Assembly (NCBI GenBank): GCA_004352715.1
Contig: SCFE01000118.1
Location: forward strand, 402,989-466,988
Direction: 5' to 3'
Origin: Hofstenia miamia
Taxonomy: Eukaryota > Xenacoelomorpha > Acoela
Length of the DNA stretch: 64,000 nt
Made by a program: the position numbers and the translations under genes. Of this stretch, positions 1 to 13,500 are shown in pieces. The notes under the pieces were generated by a model that searched no databases, had not been told where the DNA came from, and was given only the letters and a program-made list of their open reading frames with translations. Positions within the stretch are counted from its first letter, which is position 1. Each line of letters opens with the position of its first letter.

Positions 1-210
1 GGGACGAAGGCCAAAAGATTTGCGCTCATCGTCAGAGAGGCGGTAATAACGAATCAAGACGCCTTCAGACCACACATCAGGATTCATGAGTGCACGATGA
101 GACTCTTGATCGCAGACAACATGGAAGGATACAAATGGAAAGTCAGGACGTGGAGGAATGGAAATGACATCATCAAATTGTAGAGAGGACGAACGAAGGT
201 GGTCAGCAAC
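1..210 (-). CDS. Unidentified partial ORF, possibly retroelement ORF1, running off the left edge
   Basis: The minus strand is open for 70 codons from about 210 to the window edge with no stop. It is richer in G+C than the surrounding DNA, and its codon choice looks coding. The peptide contains a PRPDFPFVSFHVVC stretch and, near its end, MNPDVWSEGVLIRYYRL. That style of sequence reminds me of the ORF1 proteins of CR1/Jockey-type non-LTR retrotransposons, but I cannot assign it firmly. It could be an exon of an unrelated minus-strand gene. Just upstream of it on that strand (211-260) the DNA becomes AT-rich low-complexity sequence. Confidence 0.35.
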
Positions 211-1325
211 AAATATATTGCAATATTTTGCTATATATTGCAATAATTATTTGAGCAGATTTATCATTAATGAATATTTTGCAATGTATGGTATTAGCAA
301 TATGTTATTCTAATTCCAAGTCTGTTTTATTAATGTGTTATTCTGATTGCTTTGTTTTCCAAAAAACTAGTAATTATTTTGTCTTTAACAATATTACAAT
401 TCATTACATTTTAGCTTAGACATAAGCAATCGCCCCTTTCGAAATTGTGATACAAATATCAGTGTAACTATTTTTTGCATGTATTAAAAAGCAAGGCTAT
501 GCAAATTTCACAGTTCTTGCCATTCTACTTTCTACTAAATTTTTCAGAGCCAATAAACAATGTATGTTCAATGCGTAGACCTAATGCCAAATTTCTTGTA
601 GTGTGTTAATTTGTAGCTATTGAGATCTACTATGTATACTTTCAATTAAGTTTTGCTTTTTTTAGTTAACTTTAAATATCTAAGAATTGCAATTTCCATT
701 ACATAATCTCGCAAACTTTTAAAACAATAAATTTAATGTCTAATGATAAATTTCCCTAGTTAGTTTTTCTATAGATCAAAATTTTTAAGTGATTATTTTG
801 CGAAGATCACTAATGAGTTCTTAACTTTTTTTCTTTAGAACATAATTGAGATTTTATGACTTTGTGTTTTATATTTTCTTTATAAATATGTATTAATAAA
901 GCGACCGAAATAAGGAAAACATTGAGTAAAATATTCTCTTTCATTCTATTTCACTGCATTGAATGCCTTTACGAATTGACCATTAGAAAAACTAGGCTGT
1001 CCAGGACATTAAGCGCATTATATTTATTTTGTACATATCGATTGAATAAATCCCTATCTATTGCATGTCTTAATATTTGCGTTGTTAAATGTTTGATTCC
1101 ACATGTTCAATGTTGGTTATAGTCATATACAAACATTAATGGAAGAAATACAATTTATTTTGAATGTAAATTAATTGATTCTATTATTATGAAATTATTT
1201 GAATTTTAAAATTATATATTTTGATCCAATGTACGCTTAATCGTAGAACATTGTGTGTTATAGCGAAAGTTATATTCTGTTCTTGTGTTAGTCTTATATT
1301 TTGATTTAGCAATTTTAATGTGCAG
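211..1325. other. AT-rich non-coding stretch upstream of the first recognised p85 exon
   Basis: I see no convincing exon, RNA gene or element here. The first recognised exon needs two bases carried over from an earlier exon, so this is most likely intron. That earlier exon could in principle be hidden here, but no candidate could be supported. Confidence 0.5.
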
Positions 1326-1375
1326 CCACCATCTTCAATCTGTGTATGTCAAGCAGCCTGTTTTTTGTAAAGTCT
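1326..1375 (+). CDS. PIK3R: p85-like gene exon: first half of C1 domain 1
   Basis: The acceptor TGCAG ends at 1325 and the donor GTAAGT starts at 1376. The exon encodes HHLQSVYVKQPVFCKV plus the first base of a Cys codon, which matches the start of a C1 zinc finger (His, 12 residues, CxxC). It needs two bases from an upstream exon, so the gene continues to the left. Confidence 0.7.
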
Positions 1376-1512
1376 GTAAGTCGTCGTTATTTTATAATTT
1401 GAAGAGAATTAAATTGCATTTAGGCAAAGATTACATCATTGGATGCGCATATCAATTTCAATTATGTACAGGTAAATACATTTGATATATTAAAGAGCTG
1501 TCGATCCTGAGT

Positions 1513-1551
<39 letters not shown>

Positions 1552-4500
1552 TAACGTTTTCGACTAAAATTTAGTCATCTTCAGAAATAATAAAATTTGT
1601 GGGAAATTGATACAGATTTGACAATATACTACAATAATTAATTAACACAGATACAGTGATCTTATGTTCTTCTGCCTATTTTTCATGATCTTTAATTAGT
1701 ATGGCTTCAGATATTTTTGATTTGTTTAATCTTAAAATTATTCTAAAATTGTCCGGATTGATGTTATGAATGTGTGTAAATACTTCAGATTGAAGATGTC
1801 CATTAATATGTTCGGATTTCCGCTTTTCAAAATGTCGTATAGTCTCACCGATGTATGTCTTTCCACTTTTGTACTGAGCGGTATTCCGCCAAAAACGCCA
1901 TAGTACTTGGCGGTATTGCTGTCCTAAAATTTTTTTATGATCATTTTTTATGTTCGTATATATTTTTTCAAAATTTATATGCTATTACCTAGCGGTATTT
2001 CCCATAGTAGTGAGCTGTAATATAAATTTGCGGAAAGTACATAGCGCTTATATATATATGTAATTTTGGCGTACTTAGCTGTCAGTATATATATATATAT
2101 ATATTAAACTTTAGTGTGTGGCTTACCATTCCATCCTGTTTGTGCGTCTATTGCTGAAAGTGTTGAGTGCAAGCCCATGAAATCGGGTGATAGTTCAGTT
2201 TCCTTCTCATCAGAACCTAAGGTATGTACAATTATATATTTTTTGTCATTTGTACATTGATAGCCAATGAACACGTGGTCAGTTGATGATTGTTGCTTGT
2301 GGTTGGCTGCAATTCTTGCTTACCGATACATGGCTCGCTTTTACAATAAGAAGATAAATGGATACGAATTGGAACAGCTAGGTTACTCTGAAAAATCTAA
2401 CACGGTACATTTGAAACATTTATTCTTTAGTAGCGAATACTATACTTTTAGGATTTGAAAATCAGTGACGCCACTCACCTATCAGCAATCAAATCTGCTG
2501 TGGTTAATACTTGCGAAAAGCTACCTTTGGTATGTTTTTGTTTTTTTAACGCCTTTAAAAGTCCGTTTAGACTGTGCTTCCCATGTTACATCGTATGTAT
2601 TTTATTTTGAATATTTTGGTTATTAATTTTGATAGAGAGCAGTAACACTGATCATGGACACAGACTTCGTTCTTGTTTCGCCATGAGTGGAAAGTGCGGA
2701 AGATGTCATATGCAAAATGGATTAATGATTCAGGGCTGGGAATGCGTGGCTTGTTCAATAAAATTTCATCGAATGTGTGCTCTTTTCGATCTTCCTTATT
2801 GCAATTTTACTCATATCCCCGACTTCAGACTTGAAAGTAATGTTATTTTAGAATTTGGAGTTTAATTCACATTATAATTAATAATCGAATTGGCTTAACC
2901 TGAAACACCGAGCGTCTCAATTTAGAACTCACAAAATTATTTAAATATACCAATATGTACCAATATTTAGAACACCATATATGTTTGTAATTATTGGATG
3001 GAAATTTACATTCTTCATAGGTTGATATTTTTGCACAATTCCTGAATTCCTAAATAAAAGTGTTGTGGATTGTGGGTGTTATTATACTGTTGATATGCTT
3101 CTCTTTATTTTAATATTTTTCTTTTAATTTGTCGAATTGGTTACAGTTTATATATATTTAGATAAAATATTTGGAAAACCACTTAAAGAGCAGGTTGATC
3201 AATATGACTCCGGTGTGCCTCCATTTGTCAAAATTTGCGTCGACAGAATTGAGCAAAGTTACAACGGAAAAGGTCGGTTTTGTTGTAATGTATTTTTTGC
3301 TTACACGCTTGTATTACTGTTATAATCCAAGAGAAACAATGGATGTCAAGCATGATTCCCTACCTATTTGATGAGAGTATTTTGTCCGTGAAGGTAATGA
3401 ATTTAAAGCCTTCTGGCGAACACAGCCAAGAATAGTTTGTGTTTACAAATTTATTTTATTTGAGTTAATTGTTTGCGATAGCCGCGTAATCTTCCATTGC
3501 GTTCCGAATTCTATAGCCAAATTTTTAATTAACCTCGACTCCGTTTTCCTGCTGAGAAGTAGGCAGTTATTGTGTTTACACATCACTATGCATTTTATAA
3601 ATATTTTTAGTTGGTAATCGGCATTACATAAATAATATGTGTTTACATGTACCTCTTTGCTGCCACAAACTGTTTGCTATATGTATCAAATATTGTTTTA
3701 AATGTATAATATATGGTATTTGCCTTACAGCTCAGACAAGCTAGCGTAGTATCTCACCGCAGAATACTGTCATTTATTGACAATGCGTTATCGTGTAAAA
3801 CATTCGCTTGGAAAGTCACTGCTTAATGTTTTGTCAATTGTACAGTTTCATATCAAATAAAATATTAAGGTTAGGCAATTATGAAATTTCCAGGGTTGTT
3901 CTGTTATTAAACTGTTTTAACATATAATATTCACAGTAACCATTTTTTAAATAAATTATATTAAATGTTTAGAATATACAAACCCTTATAGACAACGCTT
4001 TGTGCGATGTAAATCGATACAAAGCGGCGAGAATATTAATTTAGAAAGACTCTTTGCAGCATTGATTCTGGTAGTAATAGTAGTAGTAAAATTTGACCAT
4101 AGTAATCCAGCGAACAATCTATACAAGTCAAATTGGTTACAGGGCAGCCTAGAAGTTCTATTTTACACTTCCATTGCTGTATTAGGTATCCATCGTGGAA
4201 AATCCCCACATGCGCAAAGTATTTATATATGTATATAAATTTGTGAATTTTCATTTGTTCGAAATTTTTAATATTTATTCAGTATTTTTGGTTTCTCATT
4301 CAGTTTAAAAATCAAAATTTTGAACCTTTTCTTCATTAAATGATTTTCGGTTACTTTGTGACATTTTTATTTACATTTGTTTAGATGCAATCTATTACCT
4401 CAGCGCCAAAGCAACCGAAATCCAAACATTCAGAGACAAAATTGAAACGATCAATTTGAAGGATATCCTCAGTTTAAGGTCTTCCAAGGAAGGTTCGTTA

Positions 4501-7500
4501 TTTAAAATTGTGTTCTAATGTAAGTTGTAAATGGCCCAGATCGGGTATGGAACGGAAGTCTACGCGAAGGATATGGGTCAAACAAATGTATATAATTTGA
4601 AACTCCCATAACAATTGAATGAATTGAATATAACATTTGAAATTATATTTGTTATATATTTTGATACTTAGTTTTGTTTATTGTTTGTTTTGGTTCTACT
4701 TTAATGTATTTTTAATAGGTAGCCATTCCAAGCTACCTCTTCGAAATATGTACCTATTTTGAATATGTAGGCATTTTGATAACGTCATGGCCTCTATCTG
4801 TAGTAACTAAGGTGATTTGTAAGAGCCTACATCCTCATACATTTATTTCATATCCAAAAATTTCATTAAAATACACGATTATTTACGGGCCGAATTTTCG
4901 CCTTGAGCGGGCCGGACATGGATCAAGACACCTGCTCATTTATAACTCTAAATGTGCATACCAATTAATTTATAGAACTTTAAGAAATGTCAAAATGTTT
5001 ATTACAATTTAATATTTGCTAAATTATTAATCTTCAAATTGGAATACTTTTCTACTTTTAATACAGTGATTTAATCGGGTATTTTTAATTCGTAATTCAA
5101 AGTATGATATGTCGCTTTCTTACTACAAAAACGAAAAATTTTCATTTCTATTCAATAATAGCTATATTTAATAATTAAATAGACATTTCTCACCATTGCT
5201 TTTTCTGCACACCAGGCCATTTTGCTGTTAGTAAAAGAAGGAACTACCTGTCACAGTACATGATCCCTTTTTATAAATTCTAATTTATATTGCTAATTTC
5301 TGTTATTTTGAATTGCCTTCACTAGTCACGAGTTGGGGAGGTAAATTGTTGTTCGTATAAATATTTCCCAACAGCAAGACACAAACAAATGCAAAATACT
5401 ATTCACTTTGACTAAAGGTGAGAAGAAAATTTTATTAAGTTTTCTTAGTGTTTTTGTATCCTCAATTATTCTAATGTAGTAAAAAAAGTATGCTTTTATA
5501 GGGTAATCAAAATGGAATCCACGAAAAATTAAACGTTCACACGGTCTAGAATGCCATTCATCGTTACGTACGAATATTCAATGAACGTTAATCTATTATG
5601 CCCCGCGCAATAAGATACAACTTTCGTTGCTACACCAATCATAGCGAACAATGTGATTGGATAATTTTGAAATAATTGGAATTCTCCAATGAAATGTCTT
5701 ATTTTAATTGATTTAGCAAAATAAGTTGTACCATTTACGCCTTAAATAATCATTTCTGTTGAGTCATCACAGATGCAAATACTTGTATTTGATGATATTG
5801 TAAAAATATAAGAACAACATTCACATCAATACACTGTTCCAACACTGCATGCGTTTAGTACTTATTTTTATTCTTGAAAATCTCAAATTTTCCAAATTTA
5901 TCCTTCCGGAATCATTACTTAATGGACACATCTCCATTAAAAAAAATTATTGCAAGTGTCCATTCTGAGACGAGTTTGCAAGTACTAACTCTGCATGCAT
6001 TCTCAGTGCATGCACAAGTACACATAACGAATGCAATTGGTTAATATTCAAATGCACATAGAATGAATTAGGCCCAATATCAAATATTTTATTTTATTTT
6101 TTAACTCACATGAAATTTCAAAACAGTTGGTCATATTATGCTTGCACGGTTAAAGTGTAGATGGGTTTTAAGTATTCAAAAATTTAGATTAAATTTTGAA
6201 ATTTAATGTTCGGTATTACCTTAGTAAAACCAATTTCGATTTTGTAAGTTTAATTATAGGGATTCCATTTATTTTTATACATGTTAATCTTTTCTACTGT
6301 ACATTTTAGTTTAATTCTTGTAAGTTTACATTAAGCCAATCCATTTTCCATTAAATTTTCCATTAATCCCACCATCAAATTTGAATTCATATGTTTTGCT
6401 AGGTGTGGTTTCAGAAAAGGGATCACTCAGCTGACTTGTTAAGTGACTTGTTGCTAAATTTTCGGCCGATGTTGCAAATATTCTCCATTTATTCTATTAG
6501 GTTGATGCATAATTATCCGGCGTTTTTAAAATAATATCTGAACAGTGTTTATTATGAACAAGACAAAACACAAAATAGTTTTAGCAATTATTCTGGAGCA
6601 TATTCTCCTTCAACATCAATAACTGCTTTCCATTTACTCGGAAGAAGGTCAATTCCACGGGCAAAAAAGCTGCGATTCTTTGACGCAATCCACGATCGGA
6701 CATCTTCCACCAACTCATCAAAATTGCTAAAGACTTTGTTCGACTGCCAGTTTTTGAGAGATCGGTTGATATGGTAGTCCGTTGGCGCCTCTGTTGGAGA
6801 GTATGGCGGATGAGGAAGCAGCTCCCATCCCTTATTAGCGATTGACTCAACTACGCTACGCTCGACATGTGGCCGCGCATTGTCGTGGTGAAAAATGATG
6901 TTGTTCTTTTTTCTCGGCTTTTTCGTTTCTATGGCAGTATGGAGACGATCGAGCTGAGCCAGATAAACATCGCTGTTGACATTGAATTGCCGTTTTCCAT
7001 CTCTATCTGAAATCAGCCATTGTTGACGCTCATCTTGAAAAAATAAAAAGTCAAACAAATTGGAAAGAAAAAAGGAAAAATCACTAACCATTGTCATTCC
7101 ACCAGAAGCATATGCCATTGGAAATGATTTCCCAATGAATGATGCCACTTCTATCCCACCAGACACACCACATTGCTTTCTTGCAGTGGCCCTGTTTTGG
7201 CAATGGTGTCGGTGTTTCACCTGGGGAGACGCAAACCGTCTTTCTTTTGAGGTTTTTGAAAAGCAGCCACGATTCATATCCAGTAACGAGATTGTTAAAG
7301 AACGGAAATTGTTCATTTCTTTGAACCAAATTAGTGAATATTTGGACGCGGTATGCTTTGTTTTTGTCAGAAAGTTCGTGCGGCACCCATCCACACAGTT
7401 TTCAAACCTTTCCTAACTTCTTCAATCGACGGACGATCGTGGATTGATCGACATTGAAGTCGTTGGCAAGCATTCTGGTTGTCATCCGTTCATCTGTTTC

Positions 7501-10500
7501 CACTGCTGCCAGAAGTGCCTGATGGTCGAAATCAGACAAACGACCTCTTCCTGTTTTGTCCTCCAAACTTAAATCGCCCGATTTATAGCGGGCAAACCAT
7601 TCCCGACTCTGACTTTCACTGATTGCGTCTTGGCCAAAAAGTGCAGTTATATCGCGAAAAGATTCAGCCGCCTTCCATCCTTTCTCGAAGTGATACAGCA
7701 TAACATGCCTAATATGCATATAGTTTTTAACACGCATTCTAAAATAAGTTCTAAAGTAAACATAATAAAAATGAATTAAAACAATAAAAAATAATAAAAC
7801 AATAAAAATGAATTAAAACGATAAAACATTGACGAATACTTTCAGAAATTATTTTAAAAACGCCGGATAATTATGCATCAACCTAATACATTATATTAAT
7901 ACACTATTTTTTAGAAAAACAGAACTTTTACAGATATCTCTCAAACGTGCAACTCAATATAATCTGTGGTGGACTAAAGGCCTACTTTCGGGAGTTGCCT
8001 GATCCTATTCTTAGTATGTCGGTATACAATAACCTGCTGAATCTTTGTCATTATCGCGATGGTGGCGCTAGTTTGGAAATCGAAAGAATCATCAGTAGTC
8101 TTGATCACGTGCATCAGCGTACATTCGACTATTTCTTTAAGCACCTCAACAACGTACTCGCCAAGAGGGCTGTCACCGTCGAAAATCTTGGGAATGTTTT
8201 CTGTCATATTTTTATGCGACCACCGCACAATGAAGTCTTGTAAGTGTACCTCAGCATTCGTTTAAATTTACTTGTTCAGATTAAAAATAGTTTGTTTGAC
8301 AATTGTCAATTTAATAATTGAGTAAAAACCAATTTTATTTAAAGTTTTTCATTTATTTTAAGTGTTGTTGAGCTACGATTTTCATTTTCGAAGTTTCACC
8401 GATTGAACGTCTTTTACAGTAAATATATACAATAAACCATAAATAGAGTTGTTTACCACATTGGAATTATCGTTAAAACAACTTAGAATCGAAAAACTAA
8501 AACGTTTTTGTTGTCTTTTTAATGCTTTAACGCTTGAATGCATCAAGATTTAATAGCACACTTACACTGTGTGAGTCATAGTTGACCCATATTTGTATTT
8601 AGCAAAACTCAATTACAAAATCAACGTGCATTCTATAAAAGCAATGAATTTAAGGTAAAACTACAGCCAATTATGAGTAGTTTACTAGGCTAAAGATATG
8701 TCCATGCAAATTTGTAAGTTGGTGTTGGAAACATTTCACACTTATTTCCTTTAATACTAATCGACCCTGGCTCTTTGTGTTCCTTTGGCTTCAGGAGAGA
8801 GTATTCTCCAACCACTCTCCCCCAATTAACTATGGATTGGTGGATTATGATATTTAAAATAAAACTTCACACAAATACTCCTCATATGAGCACTATCAAT
8901 TTCAAATGTTCAGAATTTTGATAGCGGTATAATTTTTCGATGCTGTCAAAAATTTCAAAACTTAGAATTTTCTTTAAAATCAATTAAATGTTGGTTGTAG
9001 CAATTAGAAATGTTGGAATATATAATTTTGGTGTTAACCATGGGGGCTCGTACGTGTAAACAAGGCAAGCAGTGCTTGCCCAATAATTCTTTAATAAATG
9101 AATGTCATTCTTAATTGGATGAATTTATATCTATACAATTGTACAAATCGTAAATTCTTAGTTTGCGTTAAAACAACATTCATTACGATTTGCTTTAAAA
9201 ATAATTAAATGATTGCGCCACAGCAAGCAGACGTCTTAATGCTGTACCTACGCTCGCTTAAACAATTAAGTTATTTCCGTTTTCTTCAACTCATAGCGCG
9301 AAGATTTAGATAGCAAAGCAAGCAGTCCGCTCATTGCTTCACATTGAAATATTTCCGTTGTAAAAGAACCACTAGAAATATTTTCATTCAATAACAATAA
9401 CCCAAAAGTAAACATGATATTTATTATTGAAATATGAATCAGCTACATCATTGTTCTATTGAAGTATTTCGGTATACAAGTGCATGTACCAGGTAAGCAT
9501 AAGTATCTGATACTATAATTCAATTCAAGGTTACCTCAAAACATATATATAAGCACGCCGTGTGAAACTTTTTAAAGGAGGGGCTGAAAAATTTTTGCAC
9601 ATGTGCTATACTAGAAACTTGTTTTTGTTGAAAAAATATTTTATTTCTTTTTGAGGAAATTTAATGATTCATTTGAAGGAGAATAAGGAGATGAAATCTT
9701 ATTTCCAAGCATTTGATTAGCTGAAGTAATGTGTTAGAATCTGCTCTAATCTCCCATCCCATGTGTAAAAATATAAGAATATAGGTCTATGGTTTATTTT
9801 CTAAATCTCAATTATTTTGAAATCAATATTTACCATATCAGTTATGGGAACATTTTTCTAGCTGGTATACCGGATTTGAAATGGAAGTTCAAATAATAAA
9901 ACCATTATTTTTAAATGAATTGTGTGTTTTACGTATTCTTAATAGTATAATTCACATGTAAACACCTATATACATTAGATTTGAAAAATGGATAAATGTA
10001 TTTCATACAGTAAAAATGTATTCCAAAACATTTAATGCAATATCAAATATTGTTTACCCTCCGTTATAAATGTCACGAACAATGATCTCTAAAGATTTTG
10101 CGCATTGTTGAGGTCAGGGCATATCAAGACTTTATATCATGCTCTAATTACAAAATGCATGTATATATATACTGGGATAGGGCCCATTACGGGCACAGAC
10201 AAAAGTGCGCGGGCGTGCATATGGGCTCTGCATGAATATTTGTTGTTATTCGAATATCTTAAAATCATTTGTTTGATGTAAATTAGGTCTACTCTATATA
10301 TCTATGCCGTATAAATATTTGGTGTAATACTAATATTCATGTAGATTTATCGTAGAAATAACAAAACAGTACATAAAATATTACACATAAAATTCATTTC
10401 CTTCACCAATTTTAACAAATTCCATTTCACTGTTATCTTCTGATATTGATTGTATTGATAATAATATATTATTTAATTATATATATATATACTATTTTGT

Positions 10501-13500
10501 ATTTTAATATTAATATTATACATATAATGTTATACATCATAAATCTTTGGCCTAGCATTTCACATAGGAAAGAACCAATGCCAAATTTGTCACTTCATCA
10601 AGTAATGCCAAATTTTTCAAGACATTTCAACTTAAATTTTTACCAAAAGTATAAGTGGTTATCAGGATGTGAAAAAATTAATGCTTTGTTTTGTCGGCCT
10701 TGCTTGATATTTGGAATAATTTACATAATGCTACAAGTAGACATAGCAAATCTGAAAGTCACATTAATTCAACAGTAGCATTAAGATTGTTTAATAATCA
10801 TGAAGCTATTGCAATAGATAGAGCATTAGATAATGCCCTAGATATGCAAATACGTTCGCATAATGTAAAGGTTCAAGAAAACCGTAACATTCTAAAGAGA
10901 TTTATTGACATCACATGTTATTTAGCTAAAATTAATTTGCCATTTAGAGGACATGATGAAAGTGAAGATTCACAGAATCGAGGTCAGTACATAGAAATGA
11001 TAACTTTCTTAAAGTCGTATGATCCTCTTTTAGCAGCTCATCTTGAAAAAAATTCAATTTTTACCGGTTTAAGTNNNNNNNNNNNNNNNNNNNNNNNNNN
11101 NNNNNNNNNNNNNNNNNNNNNNNNNNNNNNNNNNNNNNNNNNNNNNNNNNNNNNNNNNNNNNNNNNNNNNNNNNNNNNNNNNNNNNNNNNNNNNNNNNNN
11201 NNNNNNNNNNNNNNNNNNNNNNNNNNNNNNNNNNNNNNNNNNNNNNNNNNNNNNNNNNNNNNNNNNNNNNNNNNNNNNNNNNNNNNNNNNNNNNNNNNNN
11301 NNNNNNNNNNNNNNNNNNNNNNNNNNNNNNNNNNNNNNNNNNNNNNNNNNNNNNNNNNNNNNNNNNNNNNNNNNNNNNNNNNNNNNNNNNNNNNNNNNNN
11401 NNNNNNNNNNNNNNNNNNNNNNNNNNNNNNNNNNNNNNNNNNNNNNNNNNNNNNNNNNNNNNNNNNNNNNNNNNNNNNNNNNNNNNNNNNNNNNNNNNNN
11501 NNNNNNNNNNNNNNNNNNNNNNNNNNNNNNNNNNNNNNNNNNNNNNNNNNNNNNNNNNNNNNNNNNNNNNNNNNNNNNNNNNNNNNNNNNNNNNNNNNNN
11601 NNNNNNNNNNNNNNNNNNNNNNNNNNNNNNNNNNNNNNNNNNNNNNNNNNNNNNNNNNNNNNNNNNNNNNNNNNNNNNNNNNNNNNNNNNNNNNNNNNNN
11701 NNNNNNNNNNNNNNNNNNNNNNNNNNNNNNNNNNNNNNNNNNNNNNNNNNNNNNNNNNNNNNNNNNNNNNNNNNNNNNNNNNNNNNNNNNNNNNNNNNNN
11801 NNNNNNNNNNNNNNNNNNNNNNNNNNNNNNNNNNNNNNNNNNNNNNNNNNNNNNNNNNNNNNNNNNNNNNNNNNNNNNNNNNNNNNNNNNNNNNNNNNNN
11901 NNNNNNNNNNNNNNNNNNNNNNNNNNNNNNNNNNNNNNNNNNNNNNNNNNNNNNNNNNNNNNNNNNNNNNNNNNNNNNNNNNNNNNNNNNNNNNNNNNNN
12001 NNNNNNNNNNNNNNNNNNNNNNNNNNNNNNNNNNNNNNNNNNNNNNNNNNNNNNNNNNNNNNNNNNNNNNNNNNATGAACAAGACAAAACACAAAATAGT
12101 TTTAGCAATTATTCTGGAGCATATTCTCCTTCAACTTCAATAACTGCTTCCCATTTACTCGGAAGAAGGTCAATTCCACGGGCAAAAAAGCTGCGATTCT
12201 TTGACGCAATCCACGTTCGGACATTTTCCACCAACTCATCAAAATTGCTATTGGAGAGTATGGCGGATGAGGAAGCAGCTCCCATCCCTTATTAGCGAAT
12301 GACTCAACTACGCGACGCTCGACATGTGGACGCGCATTGTCGTGGTGAAAAATGATGTTGTTCTTTTTTCTCAGCCTTTTCGTTTCTATGGCAGTATGGA
12401 GACGATCGAGCTGAGCCAGATAAACATCGCTGTTGACATTGAATTGCCGTTTTCCATCTCTATCTGGAATCAGCCATTGTTGACGCTCATCTTGAAAAAA
12501 ATAAAAAGTCAAACAAATTGGAAAGAAAAAAGGAAAAATCACTAACCATTGTCATTCCACCAGAAGCATATGCCATTGGAAATGATTTCCCAATGAATGA
12601 TGCCACTTCTATCCCACCAGACACACCACATTGCTTTCTTGCAGTGGCCCTGTTTTGGCAATGGTGTCGGTGTTTCACCTGGGGAGACGCAAACCATCTT
12701 TCTTTTGAGGTTTTTGAAAAGCAGCCACGATTCATCTCCAGTAACGAGATTGTTAAGGAACGGAAATTGTTCATTTCTTTGAACCAAATTAGTGAATATT
12801 CGGACGCGGTCTGCTTTGTTTTTGTCAGAAAGTTCGTGCGGCACCCATCCACACAGTTTCCAAACCTTTCCTAACTTCTTCAATCGACGGACGATCGTGG
12901 ATTGATCGACATTGAAGTCGTTGGCAAGCATTCTGGTTGTCATTCGTTCATCTGTTTCCACTGCTGCCAGAAGTGCCTGATGGTCGAAATCAGACAAACG
13001 ACCTCTTCCTGCTTTGTCCTCCAAACTTAAATCGCCCGATTTAAAGCGGGCAAACCATTCCCGACTCTGACTTTCACTGATTGCGTCTTGGCCAAAAAGT
13101 GCAGTTATATCGCGAAAAGATTCAGCTGCCTTCCATCCTTTCTTGAAGTGATACAGCATAACATGCCTAATATGCATATAGTTTTTAACACGCATTCTAA
13201 AATAAGTTCTAAAGTAAACATAATAAAAATTTATTACAACAATAAAACATTGACGAACCCTTTTAATAATTATGCATAAACACTGTTCAGATATTATTTT
13301 AAAAACGCCGGATAATTATGCATCAACCTAATACATTATATTAATACACTATTTTTTAGAAAAACAGAACTTTTACAGATATCTCTCAAACGTGCAACTC
13401 AATATAATCTGTGGTGGACTAAAGGCCTACTTTCGGGAGTTGCCTGATCCTATTCTTAGTATGTCGGTATACAATAACCTGCTGAATCTTTGTCATTATC

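Noticed and set aside
922-1122. 66-codon plus-strand ORF as an upstream p85 exon or small gene
   Set aside because: Low-complexity composition, no domain, no fitting splice sites.
3740-3826. Possible RhoGAP exon after CTTACAG (LRQASVVSHRRIL...)
   Set aside because: No match to the RhoGAP consensus; the exon at 4385 fits both phase and motif.
4493-4494. Alternative donor GTTCGT for the arginine-finger exon
   Set aside because: Leaves phase 1, which does not fit the phase 2 start of the next exon; kept only as a possibility if a small exon was missed.
7060-7416. Plus-strand 118-codon ORFs in the mariners (also 12518-12874)
   Set aside because: Antisense shadows of the transposase.
10691-12295. 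534-codon ORF and its minus-strand partners across the 1000-N gap
   Set aside because: Mostly translated N; it joins a hAT relic to the antisense of a mariner.
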